A DNA stretch of 64,000 bases, taken from NCBI RefSeq assembly GCF_902536725.1, contig NZ_CACAYO010000009.1, positions 1 to 64,000 on the forward strand, written 5' to 3'. This DNA is from an uncultured Prochlorococcus sp. GTDB taxonomy: Bacteria; Cyanobacteriota; Cyanobacteriia; PCC-6307; Cyanobiaceae. The notes under the pieces are model-generated. The model did no database searches, had not been told where the DNA came from, and worked only from the letters and a program-made list of their open reading frames with translations. Positions 55,994-63,925 of the stretch are shown here, in pieces. How positions within the stretch are numbered: position 1 is the stretch's first letter; each line of letters opens with the position of its first letter. Position numbers and translations under genes: made by a program.

Positions 55994-56176
55994 ATGAATT
56001 ACAGGGAAGATTTAGAAATCAAACTACAAAAAGTAACACTTGCAATGCAGGAAGTTGTAGAGGATATCTATAAAACTGATCAAGAGAAGCAAAGAATAAT
56101 TTCCAAACTTATTGAAATTAAAGAAGCAATCATTTCAAGGGGTATTGAACTTAATATTGAATTAGAAGCAGCCTAA
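55994..56176 (+). CDS. Small coiled-coil protein
   Basis: 60 residues, almost wholly helical and charged (EDLEIKLQKVTLAMQEVVED and EKQRIISKLIEIKEAI), ending LELNIELEAA. Heptad pattern suggests a coiled coil or partner-binding helix. No family recognised. Confidence 0.6.
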   Translation: MNYREDLEIKLQKVTLAMQEVVEDIYKTDQEKQRIISKLIEIKEAIISRGIELNIELEAA

Positions 56177-56249
56177 AAATAGCGAATATCTCATGGATGT
56201 TTAATAACTTTTAGAATAATATTATTTACAACAAGGGTTTATTAATCAA

Positions 56250-56411
56250 ATGCAGCCTGGTACTTTTGAATTATTAATTCTAGTATTTATCTTTTTAGGT
56301 CTTCAAGCTTGGTGGATTATCCCGATAATAATTAAAAATAATCAATTTAATGAGAGAGGTAAGGCTTTAAGAGAGGAAATAAATCAATTAGAAAAGTTAT
56401 ATAAAAAATAA
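56250..56411 (+). CDS. Small single-helix membrane protein
   Basis: 53 residues: MQPGTFELLILVFIFLGLQA as a membrane helix, WWIIPIIIKNNQFNERGKAL, then a charged helix. Looks like a thylakoid or plasma-membrane small subunit. Unknown family; eight bases before the cupin gene. Confidence 0.55.
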   Translation: MQPGTFELLILVFIFLGLQAWWIIPIIIKNNQFNERGKALREEINQLEKLYKK

Positions 56412-56419
56412 ACAAGTTT

Positions 56420-56884
56420 ATGATTTTTAAACTATCTATTATAAATGAAAACGAATATCTAATTAAATTAAAAAAAATTATCCCAATCTGCTTACTCCTT
56501 TTTGGAACTTTATGTCTGCCTCAACTCTCTACCGCAGAAGAAAAAATTGAAGTTATACCTATTATCCAAAGTTCAAAAGGACTAAGTGGCAAAAATTTTA
56601 ATTATCTCAAGGGTAAACCTGAATTAAGACTATTAAAAGTCAAGATTCCTGTTGGCTTGAAAACTCCAATTCATACGCATCCTTCCCCAATATTGATTTA
56701 TGTCACCAGAGGAAGATTAAAGCATGTGAGGGGAGAAGAAACTTATTTTTTTAAAGCGGGTGATGCATTTATAGAGAGTAATAATGGGGACCCTCACTAT
56801 GTGAAAAATGTTGGGAAGAAGCCGGCCATACTTCATGTGGGAGTCGTATCAGTAGTTGGAGTGCCTACGGTAATAAATAAATAA
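56420..56884 (+). CDS. Secreted cupin-domain protein
   Basis: 154 residues. A signal peptide or anchor ends near residue 38 (LCLPQLSTAEE), then a single cupin barrel with HTHPSPILIYVTRGRLKHVRGE and DAFIESNNGDPHYVKNVGKK, the two histidine-rich cupin motifs that bind a metal. Extracytoplasmic metal-binding enzyme or sensor; substrate unknown. Confidence 0.8.
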   Translation: MIFKLSIINENEYLIKLKKIIPICLLLFGTLCLPQLSTAEEKIEVIPIIQSSKGLSGKNFNYLKGKPELRLLKVKIPVGLKTPIHTHPSPILIYVTRGRLKHVRGEETYFFKAGDAFIESNNGDPHYVKNVGKKPAILHVGVVSVVGVPTVINK

Positions 56885-56926
56885 GATTTTTCTCAAAGTT
56901 GTTTAATCTTCATGAGGATTGAACTT

Positions 56927-58630
56927 TTATGAAGAACAGCTGTAGTGAGATACGCCTCCATAGTTAAAATACTGGCTTGGCTTTAGTCGATTATATTTTT
57001 GATCTATATCTAAGGATTGTTTTATATATGGATTGCTAAAGACATCCTGTAACTCTTTTATTTTTTTGTAATTTCCTTTTTCAGCGTCTTCATATGCGGG
57101 AACGACCATCCATTCACGCCATGTATAGATTGGATTAAGGGATTTCATTGATGTCGATTTTGCTTTAATATCTCCCTCTTTCTTCAAGACTGATTGCCAG
57201 TTCTCAAGCCATAATTCCCACCTATTATTGAGCTCATTATTAACTGGTAAATAGAAACTGTCTTTTAAAGAATCTAAGTTATCAGGTATTTCAGAGAGTT
57301 TACGGAACAAAATAGTATAGTCTGCTTTTGAAATGACCATAAGATTAAAAAATTCATTTATTAGGGTTTCGTTGTAATGTTCTAAACCCAGCTTGTTCGC
57401 CCACATTTTCATCAATTCTTTATTCATTAATTCAGAAAAGTCTTTTTCGATTTGCTCTAGTTTTTCAAAATCATGTTTGTTTTCTGAGAGTAACGGACTA
57501 AGAGAGGAACAAAATGTTTTAAAGTTGATTTCAGCAGCAGAAGGTTGGTTAAAAAATGAAAAATGCTCACCTCCACCTGTCCATGGTTGAAATCTTGGGT
57601 CAAATAATTCACAGAATCCAAAGGGGCCATAATCCAAGGTATAACCTCCAGCAGCACAATTATCACTATTGAAATTACCCTGGCAATAACCAACTCTCAT
57701 CCAGTTGGCTATAAGCGATATTAGTCTTGATCTGTATAAAGAAGCCAGTTTTATTACTTTACTTTCAATTGAAATATCATATTCAATTTCATCTTTATAA
57801 TTTCTATCAATTAGATGTTGAACTATCATCTTTAGCTCATTGAGGGCCTCATCATGCGCATTATTACGAACTCGTCTTGCAAAAAGTTCAATCTGGCCTA
57901 CACGTAAAAAAGATGGAGCGACTCTCGTAGTAATTGCCGCTTGATTATCAATCATGATATCAGGTTCAAAATATCTGGACCCTTTGGAATACCACGGTCT
58001 TCTAACTATTTCTGAACGTGAGACATAAAGTGTTAAAGATCTTGAGGTAGGGATTCGCAAGGCATTCATTAATTCCTGTGCGAGAAATTCTCGTACGCTA
58101 GACCTTAAGACAGCTCTACCATCTGCTCCACGACAATAGGGAGTTGGACCTCCTCCTTTAAGTTGCATTTCCATTCTTTTCCCATTGAATAAACCTTCAA
58201 AAACAGATATTGCTCTGCCATCGCCATAACCATTGCCAGTTCCAAAAGGACATTGCTGGGTATATTCAGTCCCGTAAATTGATAATGCATAACCTGTTGC
58301 CCATCCAACAGGACTCATTGGATATTTAGCAACAGAAATATCACCTGAGAAAAAACGACAAAAATTTTGGTCTTTAGTAAGATCTGAGCTTAGCCTTAGT
58401 TCTTTAAAAAGTTTGTTGCTATGGGAAATATATTCTGGATCTGGAATTGCAGTTGGAACAACCGGTACGTAATGACCTGAATATACTGAACGCGGCTTAT
58501 GATCATTTCCATCTTTTGTTGATTTAGGATCTGCTTTAAGAGAATTCATAAAAGAATAGTCAGATAGTAGAGAAAATTCATGAAAATTTTCTGTAAGCTT
58601 TCCTTTTAATGAATCAGATTTGGTTGACAT
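56927..58630 (-). CDS. selO: SelO (YdiU) protein adenylyltransferase
   Basis: 567 residues from ATG 58630 (TTG 58633 is one codon earlier). SelO pseudokinase fold: GNGYGDGRAISVFEG, MQLKGGGPTPYCRGADGRAV, the catalytic region GYCQGNFNSDNCAAGGYTLD, and DYGPFGFCELFDP. SelO AMPylates proteins in redox control. The protein ends HYSCSS: the Cys sits where selenocysteine is in eukaryotic SelO, followed by the same Ser-Ser. Confidence 0.93.
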   Translation of the reverse strand: MSTKSDSLKGKLTENFHEFSLLSDYSFMNSLKADPKSTKDGNDHKPRSVYSGHYVPVVPTAIPDPEYISHSNKLFKELRLSSDLTKDQNFCRFFSGDISVAKYPMSPVGWATGYALSIYGTEYTQQCPFGTGNGYGDGRAISVFEGLFNGKRMEMQLKGGGPTPYCRGADGRAVLRSSVREFLAQELMNALRIPTSRSLTLYVSRSEIVRRPWYSKGSRYFEPDIMIDNQAAITTRVAPSFLRVGQIELFARRVRNNAHDEALNELKMIVQHLIDRNYKDEIEYDISIESKVIKLASLYRSRLISLIANWMRVGYCQGNFNSDNCAAGGYTLDYGPFGFCELFDPRFQPWTGGGEHFSFFNQPSAAEINFKTFCSSLSPLLSENKHDFEKLEQIEKDFSELMNKELMKMWANKLGLEHYNETLINEFFNLMVISKADYTILFRKLSEIPDNLDSLKDSFYLPVNNELNNRWELWLENWQSVLKKEGDIKAKSTSMKSLNPIYTWREWMVVPAYEDAEKGNYKKIKELQDVFSNPYIKQSLDIDQKYNRLKPSQYFNYGGVSHYSCSS

Positions 58631-58633
58631 CAA

Positions 58634-59033
58634 ATTTGCTATCTATTCTTGTAGGCGTTCTAATTTCTTTAAATAAAACATCTAAATGTATTTTATATAG
58701 TTTCTATTAGGGATGGTTTTTGCCGATACGTTCGAGATTAAATATAAGTTAAATTTTAATTCTTCATTAAAAAAAGGTTCCGCAGTAAAACATTTTCTTG
58801 AGAAAATATTTAGATTTTAGTAATAAAACAAAGCACTTATCCTTCATATCAATTTTTAAATTAATAACCATTGCAAATACTTAATTATTGACTAGTTTTT
58901 TTGAGTTTGATCAAAAATAATGCGAAAAAGTTAAACTACTTTATCTTTTTTTTTACTTGCACCCCTCCCCCTATTTCCGAACTATATCGCGGAAAATTTA
59001 TTCAATTTTATACATTATAATTTTTATTTATTT
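58634..59033. other. 400-base intergenic region
   Basis: No convincing coding frame on either strand. Contains ATTTTCT-TG-AGAAAAT (58792-58807), a hairpin TTTCCG (58974-58979) / CGGAAA (58990-58995), and a C-rich stretch CCCCTCCCCC before it. On the minus strand it serves as 3' end of the Na+-symporter gene and as leader of selO. A small RNA is possible but no promoter-terminator pair is evident. Confidence 0.5.
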
Positions 59034-60377
59034 TTAACTTACCCAGCCTTTAAGCAAATCAAACACACTAATAAATAGTCCAAAACCAATAATTGGGGGC
59101 GCAACCCATCTTGTCATGAATTTCAAATAACGTGTCGTTTTGATTCCAACTTTTGAATCACTAAGTTCTTCATTAAACTTTCCAGGTACTACCCATCCCA
59201 TAAAGAAAGTAACCAAGAATCCACCAAAGATAAGTAATACACCTCCAAAAATCGAATCAATAGTTCCAAGAATGTTTAAGTTTAATGCAGAAGGAATGCC
59301 TGCTAAGAATAAGAAAAGAGTTATAAGCCAAACAGATTTTTCTCTTTTAAAACCAAATTTATCCATTAAAGAAGAAACTGGAACTTCCAATAATGAAACA
59401 GAGGAAGTTATTGCGGCAATATAAGCTAGTGCGAAAAATGCAACAGCTACAATTCTTCCAACAGCTCCATATGAACCAAGGCCCGTAGGAATTGATATAA
59501 ATAATGCACCAACTGTTGATTCAGAAATAGCATCATTTAAACCAAACGTTAAAACAATCGGAAAAGTAATAAGTCCTGCCATAAGACCCACCAAAGTATC
59601 CAATGATGCAACTCCAACACTTAGTTTTGGAAGATTACTCTTTTTATTTAGATAGGAAGCGTAAGTCACCATTACTCCAATTCCTAAACTTAAAGAAAAG
59701 AAAGCTTGAGTAAAAGCATTTCTTATGGTTTGAGGGTTCCTTAATTCATCAAAGTCGAATTTAAACAAAAATGTTTTATATCCTTCCCATGCGCCTGAAA
59801 GTGAAGTTGCCCATATTGCAAGAGATAGAAGAATTATAAAAAGTATAGGCATAAAGAATCTTGTTACCTTTTCGATTCCTTTTTTTATCCCTGATGAAAC
59901 TATTATGGCAGTAAGAATAAGACTTAATAGGTGTCCCAATAAAACACTGCTACCACTACTAATTGAGCCAAAGAAAGTTTCTGCTTCACTTAAATTTTTT
60001 GGTAATCCAAAAAATAATGAATGGAACAAGGTATCTGCGGTCCACCCCATTATGACTGAATAATATGATGCTATTCCCAAGGGAGCTATAAAGAAAAGAA
60101 TTCCTAATGGATACCAATTTTTTCCAGCTAACTTTACTGGTGCAAGCAATGTGCTCGCGGTAGCGTTTCTTCCTAAAGCCATTTCAGCAACAAATACCGG
60201 AAGGCATACAATTAAAACGATTAGTACGTATAAAAGTACAAAAGCAGCACCTCCACCTTGAGAGGCTCTGTAGGCGAAACCCCAAAGGTTACCAAGACCT
60301 ACTGCGCTACCAGCAGCTGCAAGAATGAATCCCAACTTACTAGTCCATTGTTCTCTTGGAGAAATTTTTGAGTCCAA
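59034..60377 (-). CDS. SNF/NSS family sodium-dependent symporter
   Basis: 447 residues, TTG start, about 11 membrane helices. First helix carries the unwound sodium site GSAVGLGNLWGFAYRAS, followed by QGGGAAFVLLYVLIV; later LSLGIGVMVTYASYL matches the helix-6 substrate region. NSS transporters import amino acids or related compounds with Na+, fitting a marine habitat; the exact substrate is not readable. Confidence 0.93.
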   Translation of the reverse strand: MDSKISPREQWTSKLGFILAAAGSAVGLGNLWGFAYRASQGGGAAFVLLYVLIVLIVCLPVFVAEMALGRNATASTLLAPVKLAGKNWYPLGILFFIAPLGIASYYSVIMGWTADTLFHSLFFGLPKNLSEAETFFGSISSGSSVLLGHLLSLILTAIIVSSGIKKGIEKVTRFFMPILFIILLSLAIWATSLSGAWEGYKTFLFKFDFDELRNPQTIRNAFTQAFFSLSLGIGVMVTYASYLNKKSNLPKLSVGVASLDTLVGLMAGLITFPIVLTFGLNDAISESTVGALFISIPTGLGSYGAVGRIVAVAFFALAYIAAITSSVSLLEVPVSSLMDKFGFKREKSVWLITLFLFLAGIPSALNLNILGTIDSIFGGVLLIFGGFLVTFFMGWVVPGKFNEELSDSKVGIKTTRYLKFMTRWVAPPIIGFGLFISVFDLLKGWVS

Positions 60378-60515
60378 AATTAAAATCTGTTTTTTATAGT
60401 TGATTTATAACTCATAAGTAAAAATTAGTTAATACCTTGCTTAATAAAAACTAATCTTTATTCAATTATTTTTTTGCAAAAAGATTTAAAATCTAAAAAA
60501 CATCTTATAACTACC

Positions 60516-60803
60516 ATGACCATTGAGACGACTATTCTAGATTTTCAACTAAGTAATACGTTTGAACATTATGAATCTCATATGACTGCTGAGGAACAGC
60601 AATCGATGTTTAAAGAAATGGGTGTAAAAACATTTTATATTGGTAAATCAATAGATGATCCTAAAAGGGCAACTGTAATTTTTCAAGGACCAGAAAATGT
60701 TCTAAACGATATTTTTATGAATCCTGAATCAAAACCTATTGTTGAAGCTTCAGGGCATATTTATATTTATGATGGTACAAAAATAACTCGATGGATTTCT
60801 TGA
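60516..60803 (+). CDS. DUF3764 family protein
   Basis: 95 residues from ATG 60516 (TIETTILDFQLSNTFEHYES); the frame also opens at 60474 but upstream is promoter-like. Middle FKEMGVKTFYIGKSIDDPKR, end GHIYIYDGTKITRW. DUF3764 is a small soluble ferredoxin-like-fold family of marine cyanobacteria with unknown function. Confidence 0.75.
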   Translation: MTIETTILDFQLSNTFEHYESHMTAEEQQSMFKEMGVKTFYIGKSIDDPKRATVIFQGPENVLNDIFMNPESKPIVEASGHIYIYDGTKITRWIS

Positions 60804-60818
60804 AAAAATAAATCTTTT

Positions 60819-61118
60819 ATGAATTATCAACTTTTAATTGAATCATTTTCTTTTGGGACATCCCTTTCTGAGCAAGAAATAGAACTTTTAAGTCTGGAAC
60901 TTGAAACTCAAATCATGCACATTAATATATCAACAGACTTTGGCTGTTTTAAAGCGGCCCCTACTCATATTTGTGAAGGTCTAAATTTAAAAAAAGATAC
61001 TTATTGGATTATGTGCCTTGCTGAAATATTAGACTTACATAAACCCCCCCAATTTGGGAAAACGAAAAGTGTGGAGGTTTTCGATTTACTTCTTGAAAAA
61101 GGACTCGTTATTGGTTAA
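60819..61118 (+). CDS. Small conserved hypothetical protein
   Basis: 99 residues, 15 bases after the DUF3764 gene and likely cotranscribed. Helical N-terminal half (SFGTSLSEQEIELLSLELET), a Cys/His-containing middle (STDFGCFKAAPTHICEG) and YWIMCLAEILDLHKPPQFGK. No membrane segment, no recognised family. Confidence 0.6.
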   Translation: MNYQLLIESFSFGTSLSEQEIELLSLELETQIMHINISTDFGCFKAAPTHICEGLNLKKDTYWIMCLAEILDLHKPPQFGKTKSVEVFDLLLEKGLVIG

Positions 61119-61197
61119 TTATTTTATTATTTGAGTATTAAAAAATAAGTTGTTTTTTCTTTATTCTGATAGCATTAACCTAGGCTCAGATAAATAA

Positions 61198-61554
61198 ATG
61201 AAAGATTCTAATGAATTGATATTGGGAAATATTATTAAGCTAACTAGATCAAGTGAGAAGAAATTTAAACAAGGAAATTTTAAAGGGGCAATATATGACA
61301 AAATGAAGGCTGTTGCAATTTTGAAATCCAAATCTTGTGATGAAAAAATTATTGAAAAATATAGAGAAGAATTATCTAGATTGTATTCCTCAAAATTTGA
61401 TCTTATTTTCGATCATAAGTTGAAAATTGATGAAATAAAGAGAAATCAAATAGTAAAAATGCTGGAACAAAAAAGTAAGGAAAAATTAAAAAGTCGTGAC
61501 TATAAAGGAGCAGTAAAAGCCTTTAGGAGGGCTGAAAAATATTTTTCAAATTAA
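61198..61554 (+). CDS. Possible TPR-like helical protein
   Basis: 118 residues, two helical repeats of similar length (SSEKKFKQGNFKGAIYDKMK at 18-37 and KEKLKSRDYKGAVKAFRRAE at about 94-113), each like a tetratricopeptide unit with Gly-Ala in the turn. Highly basic. May mediate protein contact. No recognised family. Confidence 0.6.
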   Translation: MKDSNELILGNIIKLTRSSEKKFKQGNFKGAIYDKMKAVAILKSKSCDEKIIEKYREELSRLYSSKFDLIFDHKLKIDEIKRNQIVKMLEQKSKEKLKSRDYKGAVKAFRRAEKYFSN

Positions 61555-61689
61555 AATCAATCTAAATTTCAGAGATTTTATAAGCTAAATTAAATTTATA
61601 AGTTTGAGAAAAAAAAATGATGAAAGGGTTGATTTTTTTTTCAGAATTCGTTTCTTTAAAGATATATCATTTTGGTACTACTCATGGTT

Positions 61690-61797
61690 ATGCCCCAATC
61701 TACCTTGGAAAGCTTATTATTTTTTTTGATACTTTCTCTTCTTGCAACGTACATAGTTAATTTAAAGTATTCTTCGAAATTAAAAATACAGAAGTAG
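61690..61797 (+). CDS. Possible 35-residue membrane microprotein
   Basis: MPQSTLESLLFFLILSLLAT, then YIVNLKYSSKLKIQK: one membrane helix with positive C-terminus. An in-frame ATG two codons earlier (61684) is also possible. No Shine-Dalgarno; kept because single-helix microproteins are frequent here. Confidence 0.4.
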   Translation: MPQSTLESLLFFLILSLLATYIVNLKYSSKLKIQK

Positions 61798-61828
61798 TTT
61801 TTGTATTTATCTTTTTTCTTTATTAGAT

Positions 61829-62026
61829 TTATTTCCTTGGATCACTCCAAGTCTCTTTGTATAACCAGCTCAAAAAGGTAAGAGTAAGTATATTCCCAAA
61901 TGCATAAGTTATTCCTAATAAAGGGTCGTAAATATTGGCAATAATCGTCGACATTATAAAGATTATTAACCCTGAAACAACCAAATCCTGAATAGGCAAA
62001 TGGTTAAAATTCACCGAATTTATCAT
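61829..62026 (-). CDS. Small membrane protein, two helices
   Basis: 65 residues with hydrophobic segments LVVSGLIIFIMSTIIANIY and GITYAFGNILTLTFLSWLY, ending in KETWSDPRK. Short Pro/Asp-containing loop. Lies opposite to its neighbours. Unknown function. Confidence 0.6.
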   Translation of the reverse strand: MINSVNFNHLPIQDLVVSGLIIFIMSTIIANIYDPLLGITYAFGNILTLTFLSWLYKETWSDPRK

Positions 62027-62108
62027 TTGATAATTGTTTTTAATAGATTAAATTAATTATAAAACCAAAAAGTACCTTATTTTTTTATAAGGCAATATCA
62101 TTTAAGGT

Positions 62109-62333
62109 ATGAATAATTTTAGGATTGCTAAAATAATTATAGTTTTTTCATCATTATCGTATTTGAGTATTTCTTTTTTAAGAAATTATAATTCTCCAGA
62201 AAATATAGAAAAAAGGTGTATTCTTAAATTTGAAAAAGATTTTAAAAATAATTTGGAAACATCTGACGAAGAATGGAATCAAATTTTAGATTTAGCTGAT
62301 AACAATTATTTAAAATGTATGGGAATACCTTAG
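62109..62333 (+). CDS. Small protein with N-terminal membrane anchor
   Basis: 74 residues. Hydrophobic N-terminus (IAKIIIVFSSLSYLSISFL) followed by a charged helical part with two Cys (KRCILKFEKDFKNNLETSDE, NNYLKCMGIP). Likely periplasmic or lumenal; Cys pair could form a disulfide. Function unknown. Confidence 0.55.
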   Translation: MNNFRIAKIIIVFSSLSYLSISFLRNYNSPENIEKRCILKFEKDFKNNLETSDEEWNQILDLADNNYLKCMGIP

Positions 62334-62341
62334 TATTAATT

Positions 62342-62557
62342 ATGGGAGAGGCAAAGAGAAGAAAAAATTTAGGTATTCCGCCTAGAGAAAAAACTGAAGA
62401 TATAAAGTTGCCTCAACTTGATAAAAAAGCAATACAACAAAAAGTAAGGTCTATATTGTATAAATATCCAATTATCCCTTTTCTTTTTTATGGAGCTGCA
62501 ATATTGATCCTAATCGGAGGTTTATTTTATGTTTTCAAATCCTTCAATATAGTTTAA
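62342..62557 (+). CDS. DUF2839 family membrane protein
   Basis: 71 residues from ATG 62342; the family start MGEAKRRKNLGIPPREK is decisive. One membrane helix near the C-terminus (FLFYGAAILILIGGLFYVF). DUF2839 occurs across cyanobacteria; function unknown. Eight bases downstream of the preceding gene on the same strand. Confidence 0.82.
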   Translation: MGEAKRRKNLGIPPREKTEDIKLPQLDKKAIQQKVRSILYKYPIIPFLFYGAAILILIGGLFYVFKSFNIV

Positions 62558-62686
62558 TTAAAAGGATTATAAATTTTATATTTATGTGTTTTTGGCATCA
62601 TCAATTAAAAAAACTTGAAGGATAATAAATTAGCAATTTTTATTGTGCAAAAATAATCAAAAAAAATATATGAGAATTATTTACAG

Positions 62687-62714
62687 TTGACACCATCATA
62701 TGGTGTTGTAATTT
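62687..62714 (+). promoter_or_regulatory. Promoter with a palindromic operator in its spacer
   Basis: A consensus -35 TTGACA (62687-62692) overlaps the perfect inverted repeat ACACCAT-CAT-ATGGTGT (62690-62706), and TAATTT (62709-62714) is at -10 distance (16 bases). A dimeric repressor bound here would block transcription of the 44-residue gene at 62736. Confidence 0.55.
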
Positions 62715-62735
62715 TAGATTAAATTAAAACTATTT

Positions 62736-62870
62736 ATGAAGAAAATAAATAAAAAATATTATGAAATAATGCGTCAAGCTGATAATGCAGTTGGAAGAAA
62801 AGAAGTAGTAAGTTTATTAAAAAAAGCTGCAATAATTATGTCTAAATCTGAGGAAAACTTAGCTGCTTAA
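62736..62870 (+). CDS. 44-residue protein under a palindromic operator
   Basis: MKKINKKYYEIMRQADNAVG followed by RKEVVSLLKKAAIIMSKSE and ENLAA. Amphipathic, helical and basic, without a membrane segment. A promoter with an operator-like dyad lies 22-49 bases ahead. Function unknown. Confidence 0.6.
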   Translation: MKKINKKYYEIMRQADNAVGRKEVVSLLKKAAIIMSKSEENLAA

Positions 62871-62879
62871 ATTAAAAAA

Positions 62880-63011
62880 CTATTTTATTAGGATAAATAA
62901 AACACCATAAAGAATGATTGATGAGGATGCAGCCATAATGATAAATGGTAGTATCATGCCTGAGTTTAACCATCTTAAAAGTCTAATTTTTTTGTTAATT
63001 AATCTTGGCAT
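62880..63011 (-). CDS. Small membrane protein, start uncertain
   Basis: 43 residues from ATG 63011 (MPRLINKKIRLLRWLNSGMI), one helix to the end (LPFIIMAASSSIILYGVLFI). The same frame is open upstream through TTG 63033-63035 and an ATT further on, adding an aliphatic, charged stretch (LVKLQLRESEE) that looks coding; the true start may be one of those. Convergent with the 44-residue gene. Confidence 0.5.
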   Translation of the reverse strand: MPRLINKKIRLLRWLNSGMILPFIIMAASSSIILYGVLFILIK

Positions 63012-63236
63012 CTCTTCTGATTCCCTTAATTGCAACTTAACAAGTAAATAAATGGTGTAAATGATTAATTAATCTTTTTAAATATCATTCTTTAGCTATT
63101 TTGGAATTAAATTTTCTAAAGAAAATTATTTTAGTTGCATCTGGATTTTTTATCTTAAGAGAAATTTTTAGGTAATTAATACATTGTATTCTTCAAATTT
63201 CTTATGCAAGATTTAGAAACATTAGATTTCTAAATA

Positions 63237-63512
63237 ATGATTAAAAATTTAAAAGAGGGCCCTGAGGAATTTAAAGATTATGATTCAGAACTGTTACTTA
63301 AGATTCTAAATAAGATATCACTGGAGAATGAAAAAGGCGATGATAAAGAACTATTTGTAGATGAAAATTGGAAAATTAATTCAAAAAATATGAGTAATAT
63401 AATTCATTCAGATAATTCAAATTTGAAAAGAATATTATCAGATATTTTCCCTAATAAAAAAATAGAGATTCAGGATAATAATGATGGGTCGCAAACAATT
63501 TTCTTATCCTAA
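63237..63512 (+). CDS. Acidic small protein of unknown function
   Basis: 91 residues, strongly acidic (EGPEEFKDYDSELLLKILNK, LENEKGDDKELFVDENWKIN) with a basic C-terminus (SDIFPNKKIEIQDNNDGSQT). No membrane segment or recognised family. Preceded by an AT-rich leader of 225 bases from the previous gene. Confidence 0.5.
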   Translation: MIKNLKEGPEEFKDYDSELLLKILNKISLENEKGDDKELFVDENWKINSKNMSNIIHSDNSNLKRILSDIFPNKKIEIQDNNDGSQTIFLS

Positions 63513-63624
63513 TTTAGGAAATATTAAAACCTTGTTTATACTATCTATTCAATATTTATTTTTTTAAGAAAAATTTAGTAAAAATTACTCTCGCAGAATT
63601 TTTTTAAAGATGTTATTCTTCATT

Positions 63625-63680
63625 TACGTTCATCCAAGTTTATATCTCTGGACGCATGAAATGGGAGTAGGGAACGGGAT
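63625..63680 (+). promoter_or_regulatory. Glutamine riboswitch, downstream-peptide class
   Basis: CGTTC (63627-63631) pairs with GAACG (63672-63676) as stem P1; TCC (63633-63635) with GGA (63650-63652) as P2; CAT-GAA-ATG (63655-63663) forms P3. The junction holds the conserved GGACGCATGAAATGGGAGTA and GGGAACGGG segments of the downstream-peptide RNA motif, a relative of glnA glutamine riboswitches found in marine cyanobacteria and their phages. The short gene at 63702 is in the standard position for such peptides. Confidence 0.75.
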
Positions 63681-63701
63681 TCTCATTAACTGCAAAAGAC
63701 C

Positions 63702-63872
63702 ATGAATAACCTCTTACAAATAAGAGAAAAAATCAAAAGAGCCAATAGGCTATGTGAAGCTCAACTTTTGGCTACTAAAAGTGGAGAAGTCACTCCATAC
63801 AAAAGATCCGTCTTTGAAGAAAGAATCAGGAAAACACAAAAAGAAATGAAATTGAAAGACTCAAAAAATTAA
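63702..63872 (+). CDS. Riboswitch-controlled 56-residue protein
   Basis: MNNLLQIREKIKRANRLCEA, then QLLATKSGEVTPYKRSVFEE and RIRKTQKEMKLKDSKN. Basic, helical, with a short loop (GEVTPYK) between helices. Genes under this riboswitch class encode small nitrogen-metabolism effectors in some cyanobacteria (e.g. glutamine synthetase inactivating factors or PII partners), but this sequence has no clear similarity to those that I can see. A terminator follows. Confidence 0.75.
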   Translation: MNNLLQIREKIKRANRLCEAQLLATKSGEVTPYKRSVFEERIRKTQKEMKLKDSKN

Positions 63873-63897
63873 ATTCTTTTTTGAAACTGATCAATTA

Positions 63898-63925
63898 AGA
63901 GGGGGTTTTATCCCTCTCTTTTTTT
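63898..63925 (+). terminator. Terminator after the riboswitch-controlled gene
   Basis: AGAGGG (63898-63903) pairs with CCCTCT (63912-63917), loop of eight bases, then C and a run of T. Confidence 0.88.

Noticed and set aside
62067..62102. CCTTAT-N7-ATAAGG hairpin as a terminator
   Set aside because: The plus-strand stem is not followed by T; on the minus strand it lies upstream of the gene, not after one.
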